A stretch of 64,000 nt of DNA from contig NZ_CP096203.1 in the NCBI RefSeq assembly GCF_023195755.1, positions 2,108,001 to 2,172,000 of the forward strand. The letters are read 5' to 3'. Both the position numbers and the translations under genes were made by a program. The notes below the pieces were generated by a model. That model did no database searches and had not been told where the DNA came from. It worked only from the letters and a program-made list of their open reading frames with translations. Positions within the stretch are counted from its first letter, which is position 1. Each line of letters begins with the position of its first letter. Source of the stretch: Chryseobacterium nepalense. Lineage in GTDB: Bacteria; Bacteroidota; Bacteroidia; Flavobacteriales; Weeksellaceae. Below, piece by piece: positions 63,241 to 64,000 of the stretch.

Positions 63241-63627
63241 TTAACGTTTTGAGAATTGGAATCTCTTTCTTGCTTTTTTCTGACCTGGCTTCTTTCTTTC
63301 CACCATTCTTGCGTCTCTTGTAAGTAAACCAGCTGGTTTCAAAGCTAATCTGAACTCAGCATTGATTTCGCATAAAGCTCTTGAAATACCTAATCTGATA
63401 GCCTCTGCCTGTCCTGTATTTCCACCACCGAATACGTTTACGGTAACGTCGTACTGACCAACAGTTTCAGAAAGGATAAATGGTTGGTTTAATTTGTAAA
63501 CCATTACATCTGTAGAGAAGTATTCTTTAGCATCTTTACCGTTTACCGTAATGTTACCAGTTCCTGGCTTTACGTAAACTCTTGCTACAGAAGTTTTTCT
63601 TCTTCCGATTTTGTGAACTGTAGACAT
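63241..63627 (-). CDS. rpsI: Ribosomal protein uS9
   Basis: A 128-aa protein of the small ribosomal subunit. Seen: [52 protein letters not shown] and the basic tail ending FQFSKR that reaches the P-site tRNA. It follows rplM by 5 nt. Confidence 0.97.
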   Translation of the reverse strand: MSTVHKIGRRKTSVARVYVKPGTGNITVNGKDAKEYFSTDVMVYKLNQPFILSETVGQYDVTVNVFGGGNTGQAEAIRLGISRALCEINAEFRLALKPAGLLTRDARMVERKKPGQKKARKRFQFSKR

Positions 63628-63632
63628 ATTAA

Positions 63633-64000
63633 TTATTTAAATTCGTTAACATTAATTGTTTTAGGCTGTTGAGCTTCATGCTTGTGCTCAGTTCCTTCAT
63701 ATAAGTAAAGGTTCTTAAGAATTGCAGCTCCAAGTCTGTTTTTAGGTAACATCCCTTTTACTGATTTTTCCAATACTTTTAAAGAATCTTTCTTTTGAAG
63801 TTCAGCCGCAGTCATAGACTTCTGTCCACCAGGATAACCTGTATGCCAGATATAAGTCTTGTCGTTCCACTTGTTTCCGGAAAGAGTTACTTTCCCAGCG
63901 TTCAAAACAATTACGTTATCACCACAATCTACGTGAGGTGTATAATTTGTTTTGTGCTTACCTCTCAAAATCTTTGCAACCGTAGAAGCTAGTCTTCCTA
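63633..64000 (-). CDS. rplM: Ribosomal protein uL13 (N-terminus beyond the window)
   Basis: Large-subunit protein, cut by the right edge. The visible codons run upstream through [26 protein letters not shown] without a start, so the true start lies outside. An apparent start at 63968 is an internal leucine TTG. Further motifs are [25 protein letters not shown] and [14 protein letters not shown]. First visible gene of rplM-rpsI-rpsB. Confidence 0.95.
   Translation of the reverse strand, partial: GRLASTVAKILRGKHKTNYTPHVDCGDNVIVLNAGKVTLSGNKWNDKTYIWHTGYPGGQKSMTAAELQKKDSLKVLEKSVKGMLPKNRLGAAILKNLYLYEGTEHKHEAQQPKTINVNEFK

Noticed and set aside
63906..63968. Apparent start of rplM at 63968
   Set aside because: The codon is an internal leucine; the frame stays open to the window edge with conserved uL13 residues.
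1..64000. tRNA, rRNA, insertion sequences, phage genes or integrases
   Set aside because: I looked for these in the gaps and neighbourhoods and found none; rearrangement around tsf is argued from gene order only.

Overview
The window looks like a chromosomal segment of a flavobacterium, most likely Chryseobacterium or a near relative (Weeksellaceae). The base composition is AT-rich. Genes are preceded by the Bacteroidota -7 promoter element TAnnTTTG instead of a sigma-70 -10 box, and Shine-Dalgarno sequences are mostly absent. Several secreted proteins end in the type B sorting domain of the type IX secretion system (T9SS). I see no rRNA, tRNA, CRISPR array, phage or insertion sequence. The right edge cuts rplM; everything else is complete.

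1-24 kb is mostly housekeeping: leuS; a small envelope operon (acyltransferase, glycosyltransferase, unknown protein); a minus-strand run of O-methyltransferase, NlpC/P60 hydrolase, DUF1648 protein and waaA; an OmpA-like lipoprotein; tilS-dsbD; an ExbD-like protein; a lipoprotein-hydrolase-patatin operon; nrnA divergent from rpmH; ftsE; a ribE-histidine kinase-trmN6 operon divergent from pdxA; and yceD-rpmF. 24-40 kb carries the acetyl-CoA carboxylase genes accB, accC and accA and gltX. Between them lies a tightly packed surface-glycan cluster (27.5-37.5 kb) of eight sugar-transfer or glycan-editing genes and a phosphomannose-isomerase-type cupin. Its first gene follows rocD by 2 nt.

41-62 kb is the accessory part and the most interesting. 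After tsf come five tandem genes for secreted proteins of 936-1136 residues. Each has a signal peptide, an IgGFc-binding-like N-terminal domain, Ig-like modules, an SprB-like repeat and a T9SS type B C-terminal domain. Each also has its own TAnnTTTG promoter 18-22 nt before its ATG, and the family shows mosaic exchange. Behind them are a carboxypeptidase-regulatory-like secreted protein, trmB, and three members of a small exported family with two conserved cysteines. A fourth member lies on the other side of tsf. The window ends with rpsB, rpsI and rplM on the minus strand.

The usual order is rplM-rpsI-rpsB-tsf. Here tsf is 20 kb from rpsB and points the other way. One inversion of about 41.0-62.25 kb would restore rpsB-tsf and would also bring all four small-family paralogues together on one strand. 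The array, its exported neighbours and this rearrangement are the candidate new system: a diversifying set of surface or adhesin proteins. Function is inferred from domains only.
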